This document shows positions 60,288 to 64,000 of a stretch of DNA of 64,000 nt, in pieces; the stretch's first letter is position 1; every line of letters begins with the position of its first letter. Below the pieces are notes generated by a model. It made no database searches. It was given only the letters and a program-made list of their open reading frames with translations, and was not told the DNA's origin. The position numbers and the translations under genes were made by a program. Origin of the DNA: Clostridia bacterium. GTDB taxonomy: Bacteria; Bacillota; Clostridia; Christensenellales; DTU072. The DNA is taken from the NCBI GenBank assembly GCA_017403145.1, contig JAFQOO010000001.1, positions 83,883 through 147,882 of the forward strand, given 5' to 3'.

Positions 60288-63200
60288 ATGAAAAAATCGA
60301 GAATAGTTCTTTCTTTGATTTTAGTTTTGTTATTAGTTTTCGTAGGAAGCTTTGTTTTAACTGCTTGTGGTGAAAAGGATGGCGACAATACTCAAAGTGA
60401 TGAACAAATCGATACGCCCGTTACTGATGGTAGCGACTCCTTGCCGAGCAATCCTAACGAGGACGATAATCAAAAAGAAGATTTACCGGGTGGCGAGATT
60501 ACTCCTCCGCAAGAACCGGAAGAGGATGTTCATACTTGCTTAGATAATGATAACAATCATATTTGTGATACTTGTGATAAAACTCTTTCTATTTGTGTTG
60601 ATGCGAATAATAATCATTTGTGTGATATTTGTAATTTGAAATTGACAAATTGTTTAGACTCTAACAATAATCACCTGTGTGAAATATGTGGTGCCACAAT
60701 TAGCGAATGCATTGACACCAACAATAACCATTTATGTGATGTATGCAATGCAAAGCTAGATAATTGTGTGGATAGCAATAACAATCACTTGTGCGATAAG
60801 TGTAATACCAAATTGACTGAATGCATAAATGAAAATACCGACCACCTTTGTGATATATGCTCTAAGACTGTAACTGCTTGTTTAGACGAAAGCAAAGACC
60901 ACCTTTGCGATATATGCGGAACAAGATTAAGTTCTTGTATAGATGATGTCAAAGACCACTTGTGCGATATATGTGGGGAAAAAGTCAGCGAGTGTTGTGA
61001 TAACGATAACAATCATATTTGTGATATATGCAATACAAAGATAGATAATTGTATTGATAGCAATAACAATCATTTGTGTGATAAGTGTAATACTATATTG
61101 ACCGAATGTATAAACGAAAACAATGACCATTTGTGTGATATTTGTGGAACCGCTATTAGTAATTGTATAGATAACACAAACGACCACCTATGTGATATAT
61201 GCGGAGAAACATTCAGCCAATGTACGGATAGTAATACCGACCACAATTGCGATATTTGCAATAAAGAATTAACCATTTGTGCAGATAATAATAATGACCA
61301 TTCTTGTGATGTATGTGGAGAATTATTGAGTGTTTGCGTTGATGAAAACCAAGACAAATTATGTGATATTTGTAAGATTGACTTGGAAATCAGTAGTGTA
61401 CAATATTTGATAATAGAGCCTGTGTTGGATGAAAACGAAGAAATTTTATACTACTCAGTAAATGGTGTTAGTGGTGAACCTGTTAACGTTATTATTCCCT
61501 CGACCTACAAAGGCAAAGAGATAAAAGCAATAGGTGATGGCGCATTTTTTGATTGCGATAGTCTCAAGTCTTTAGTTGTGCCAGAGTCCATTACCACTCT
61601 AGGATATCGCGCGATAGAAAATTGTAACAATCTTTCTAGCATTAAAGTTTCGAATAATCTAGAGTATCTTGACTATGGTAATTTTAAGGGTTGTACTCAA
61701 CTAGAATATACAATAAAAGATAACGTTAAATATATTGGTTCTTCAACAAATCCCTATTGTATAGCAATGGGGACCATTTCCGAAAATGCTACTAGTTTGA
61801 TTCTTGATGATAACTGCATCATTATTAACCACGATGCATTTAAGGAAATGGGATTATGCGAAGAAGTCTATTTTGGGAAATCGCTTAAGTTAATTGGAAC
61901 AACAGCGTTTAGCTCTTGCGAATTATTAGAAGAAATAGTCTTACCCGATAATGTGGAGACAATTTATCCTATGGCGTTCTATAATTGTAGTTCATTAAAA
62001 AAAGTATATTTAGGACAATCACTCGAAATTATTGGCGGAGGAGCTTTTGAGGATTGTGCAAAAATAATTGATATAGTAATACCTAGTACGGTACAAACGA
62101 TATATGATTCAGCTTTTGAGGGCTGTACTTCACTATGGGAAATAGGTAACTATTCCAATTTGGATATCGAAATTGGTGCTACTACGTATGGCAAAATAGG
62201 TTATTATGCTAAGAATATATATACCGAAACGACTGGTGAGGAGCTGTTGAAAGTTGACGAAAATGGTTTTGCAATTTATTATGGAGAGCAAGAAGTTATC
62301 TTAGTAGATTACTATGGAACAAATAAGATTTTAAATATTCCAGAAGGTGTTACTACAATAAAAGAAAAAATCTTTTATACCCCATGGACAGATTTTGGAA
62401 ATACAGTTATACACGAGGTTATTTTGCCAGATACGGTAACAACAGTCGGAGACTATGCGTTTTATATTTGTAGCAATCTAACAAAAGTAACGATAGGTAA
62501 AAATGTGGTTTCGATAGGTCAAAATTCTTTTGCTAGTAATAAACTTTGGGAAATATATAATAAGTCAAATGTTAGTCTACCTACGTCTCATCCATTCTGT
62601 AACGTTTATACTCCTACGTCGGGTGCAAGTAAGCTTACTATCATCAATGATTGCTATATATTTGATTTTAAACAAGCTGATTTTGAGTACAAAGTTGCAT
62701 TGAGTTATATAGGCACTTCTGGCGAGATTACGTTGCCAAACATTGATAATTTATATATATGGTCATATTTTGTTCAGTTTGATGATAGCATAAAAACATT
62801 AAACTTGCCCAAGAAATCTATGACGGGTGACGCCATAGTTTACGGATGTAAAAACTTTGAAAAAATCAATTATTTAGGAACTCTAGAGGATTTTTGCACT
62901 AGAGTTGGGGCTGGAACTCTTTATTATGATAGTGATAAAAAAGGCTACGATTTATATTTAGACGGTGAGAAAGTCGTTGACTTGGTTATACCCAATACTA
63001 TAAGCGCAATAAACGACAATACATTTTGGGGATGTAAGAGTATAAAAACACTTTACATACCAAAGAACGTAACAAGCATAGGGGAATATGCTTTTAAAGA
63101 TTGTAAAAATTTAGAAAGTGTTACTTTCGAAGAGGGCTCGCAGTTGACCTATATAGGCAGAGATGCGTTTGCCGGAAACAATAAGTTAACAAGTATTAAA

Positions 63201-63857
63201 ATACCTAATACAATAACATATCTAGGAAACTCTGCACTTGGTAGTAGTGATAAATTTGCTTATAATGAAAAAGATAACGTAAAGTATTGGGGGAGTGAAG
63301 AAAATCCTTATTTGATAGCAATAGGAATGATAGATAAATCAATGACTATGCTTACGATTGCTGATGGTTGTAAGATAATATATTCAGAAGCATTCGATAA
63401 TTGTGATAACCTAACAAGCGTAGTAATACCCGACTCTGTAACGAGTATAGGCGATTATGCGTTCTCTGGTTGCAGTAATCTAACAAGTGTAGTAATACCC
63501 GATAGCGTAACTAGTATTGGTAAGAGTGCTTTCAACGGTTGTGTTAGTCTAACAAGTGTAACAATAGGTAATAACGTAACAAGTATAGGAGAAAGCGCGT
63601 TCGAATATTGCCGCTCCCTAACAAGCGTAACAATAGGTAATAACGTAACAAGTATAGGAGTATATGCATTTGAACTTTGCTACTCTCTAACTAGTGTTTA
63701 TTATGAAGGAACGGAAGAAGAGTGGAGTGGCATTAGTATAGATGATTATGGTAATGGTTATTTAACCAATGCTACTCGTTATTACTATAGCGAAACGGAG
63801 CCTGTGGAAGAGGGGAACTATTGGCACTACGTAGATGGTGTTCCCACCCCTTGGTAA
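60288..63857 (+). CDS. Repeat-rich BspA-like surface lipoprotein, 1189 aa
   Basis: Signal peptide with lipobox LTAC (lipidated C27), then an acidic Asp/Glu/Pro linker to residue ~82. Residues ~84-369 are 15 tandem 19-residue units of the form CxDxNxxHxCDxC plus 6, each with three Cys and usually one His. From ~390 to ~1150 are LRR_5/BspA repeats, irregular at first and nearly identical at the end (LTSVTIGNNVTSIG ... AF). A short tail ends GNYWHYVDGVPTPW, common in such proteins of gut Firmicutes. The strong AAGGAGG site and the repressed promoter at 60215 suggest switched expression. Adhesion or sensing at the cell surface is the family role; metal binding by the repeats is inferred. Confidence 0.92.
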   Translation: MKKSRIVLSLILVLLLVFVGSFVLTACGEKDGDNTQSDEQIDTPVTDGSDSLPSNPNEDDNQKEDLPGGEITPPQEPEEDVHTCLDNDNNHICDTCDKTLSICVDANNNHLCDICNLKLTNCLDSNNNHLCEICGATISECIDTNNNHLCDVCNAKLDNCVDSNNNHLCDKCNTKLTECINENTDHLCDICSKTVTACLDESKDHLCDICGTRLSSCIDDVKDHLCDICGEKVSECCDNDNNHICDICNTKIDNCIDSNNNHLCDKCNTILTECINENNDHLCDICGTAISNCIDNTNDHLCDICGETFSQCTDSNTDHNCDICNKELTICADNNNDHSCDVCGELLSVCVDENQDKLCDICKIDLEISSVQYLIIEPVLDENEEILYYSVNGVSGEPVNVIIPSTYKGKEIKAIGDGAFFDCDSLKSLVVPESITTLGYRAIENCNNLSSIKVSNNLEYLDYGNFKGCTQLEYTIKDNVKYIGSSTNPYCIAMGTISENATSLILDDNCIIINHDAFKEMGLCEEVYFGKSLKLIGTTAFSSCELLEEIVLPDNVETIYPMAFYNCSSLKKVYLGQSLEIIGGGAFEDCAKIIDIVIPSTVQTIYDSAFEGCTSLWEIGNYSNLDIEIGATTYGKIGYYAKNIYTETTGEELLKVDENGFAIYYGEQEVILVDYYGTNKILNIPEGVTTIKEKIFYTPWTDFGNTVIHEVILPDTVTTVGDYAFYICSNLTKVTIGKNVVSIGQNSFASNKLWEIYNKSNVSLPTSHPFCNVYTPTSGASKLTIINDCYIFDFKQADFEYKVALSYIGTSGEITLPNIDNLYIWSYFVQFDDSIKTLNLPKKSMTGDAIVYGCKNFEKINYLGTLEDFCTRVGAGTLYYDSDKKGYDLYLDGEKVVDLVIPNTISAINDNTFWGCKSIKTLYIPKNVTSIGEYAFKDCKNLESVTFEEGSQLTYIGRDAFAGNNKLTSIKIPNTITYLGNSALGSSDKFAYNEKDNVKYWGSEENPYLIAIGMIDKSMTMLTIADGCKIIYSEAFDNCDNLTSVVIPDSVTSIGDYAFSGCSNLTSVVIPDSVTSIGKSAFNGCVSLTSVTIGNNVTSIGESAFEYCRSLTSVTIGNNVTSIGVYAFELCYSLTSVYYEGTEEEWSGISIDDYGNGYLTNATRYYYSETEPVEEGNYWHYVDGVPTPW
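60537..61391 (+). repeat. Fifteen tandem 57-bp units encoding Cys/His repeats
   Basis: Each unit encodes 19 residues with Cys, an Asp/Asn-rich loop, His, then CDxC. Spacing is C-x8-C-x2-C with the His two residues before the second Cys. Units vary at synonymous and surface positions, so the array is old, not a recent expansion; some non-adjacent units (for example 5 and 10, 6 and 11) are most alike, suggesting duplication of a five-unit block. Confidence 0.88.
63400..63700 (+). repeat. Near-identical 69-bp LRR-coding repeats at the 3' end of the lipoprotein gene
   Basis: Consecutive 69-bp (23-residue) units share long identical runs, for example the TAACAATAGGTAATAACGTA segment in two successive copies around 63560-63655. 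Recent duplication or gene conversion is likely. Confidence 0.8.
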
Positions 63858-63860
63858 AGT

Positions 63861-63986
63861 AAAAACGCGTTATTTTAGCGCTATACTTCACTAAATAAAG
63901 AGTCCCTGCAGGGCGCAGTACCCAAGTACAGCAACCCTTTGGGACTCTCTCTTTATCTCGTCTAGCATCTAAACTAACGCGTTTTT
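63861..63986. other. 126-bp inverted-repeat element or large terminator
   Basis: Ends are perfect 12-bp inverted repeats, AAAAACGCGTTA (63861-63872) and TAACGCGTTTTT (63975-63986). Inner pairings continue (TTTAG/CTAAA, GCTA/TAGC, AGAGTCCC/GGGACTCT), with a small GTAC-CCAA-GTAC hairpin near the centre. The whole region could fold into one long arm ending in T5, right after the lipoprotein stop codon. It could be an unusually long terminator, a structured RNA, or a MITE-like repeat. Confidence 0.55.
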
Positions 63987-64000
63987 AAGAGGCTAGTCAA

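Noticed and set aside
63861..63986. tRNA gene or integron attC site
   Set aside because: No acceptor/CCA, anticodon or T-arm pattern, and no GTTRRRY/RYYYAAC core sites at the ends.

Overview
The window looks like chromosome from an anaerobic, low-to-mid GC Firmicute of the Clostridia type, probably uncultured and gut-associated. The evidence is SpoVT, a SpoVB-type flippase, MazG/YabN and SpmA/SpmB (endospore-lineage genes), LuxS, AGGAG ribosome binding sites, BspA-like LRR lipoproteins, and the absence of respiratory genes in the window. Genus-level placement is not possible from sequence reading alone. No tRNA, rRNA, CRISPR array, insertion sequence or prophage was seen.

Layout. 1-3.9 kb: the end of a BspA-like LRR surface protein and a 912-residue lipoprotein. 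4-9.3 kb: Na/Pi cotransporter, luxS, M29 aminopeptidase, PlsC-like acyltransferase, M28 peptidase. 9.3-11.5 kb (minus): PNPOx-family protein and beta-CASP nuclease. 11.5-15.6 kb: spoVT, spoVB-like, mazG, dusB, tightly coupled. 15.7-19.4 kb: pgk-tpiA-gpmI under a promoter carrying a perfect palindrome. 19.5-24.6 kb: a heterodimeric ABC exporter whose first subunit has a very large insertion. 24.7-28.7 kb: PRPP synthetase, a small unknown, an MBL hydrolase and rho. 28.8-30.3 kb (minus): a solitary reverse transcriptase preceded by about 190 nt of highly structured non-coding DNA. 30.3-33.9 kb: fba, a TrmN6-like methyltransferase, rsmI, spmA/spmB. 34.0-39.8 kb: a sugar operon (uxuA, SDR, TIM-barrel isomerase, Gfo/Idh/MocA, GH13). 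39.8-43.4 kb (minus): leuS and gap. 43.5-48.4 kb: membrane protein, ABC ATPase, FtsX-like permease. 48.5-57.8 kb: tyrS, yigZ, ilvE, recX, mazF (minus), metG, tatD, TatD-linked radical SAM, ksgA, an unknown. 57.9-64 kb: an SSS symporter, two 73-aa XRE repressors each with its own palindromic operators, and a 1189-residue lipoprotein with 15 Cys/His repeats followed by LRRs.

How the parts work together. Most of the window is housekeeping: five glycolytic enzymes at three loci, three aminoacyl-tRNA synthetases, rRNA/tRNA modification and sporulation. The accessory signals are at 28.8-30.3 kb, the best candidate for an undescribed or under-described system (RT plus putative template RNA, most like single-gene defence-associated RTs), and at 59.6-64 kb, where a repressor/operator module controls a repeat-rich surface protein. 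Several genes also have a -10 hexamer exactly 6 nt before the start codon and no Shine-Dalgarno sequence, which suggests habitual leaderless transcription.
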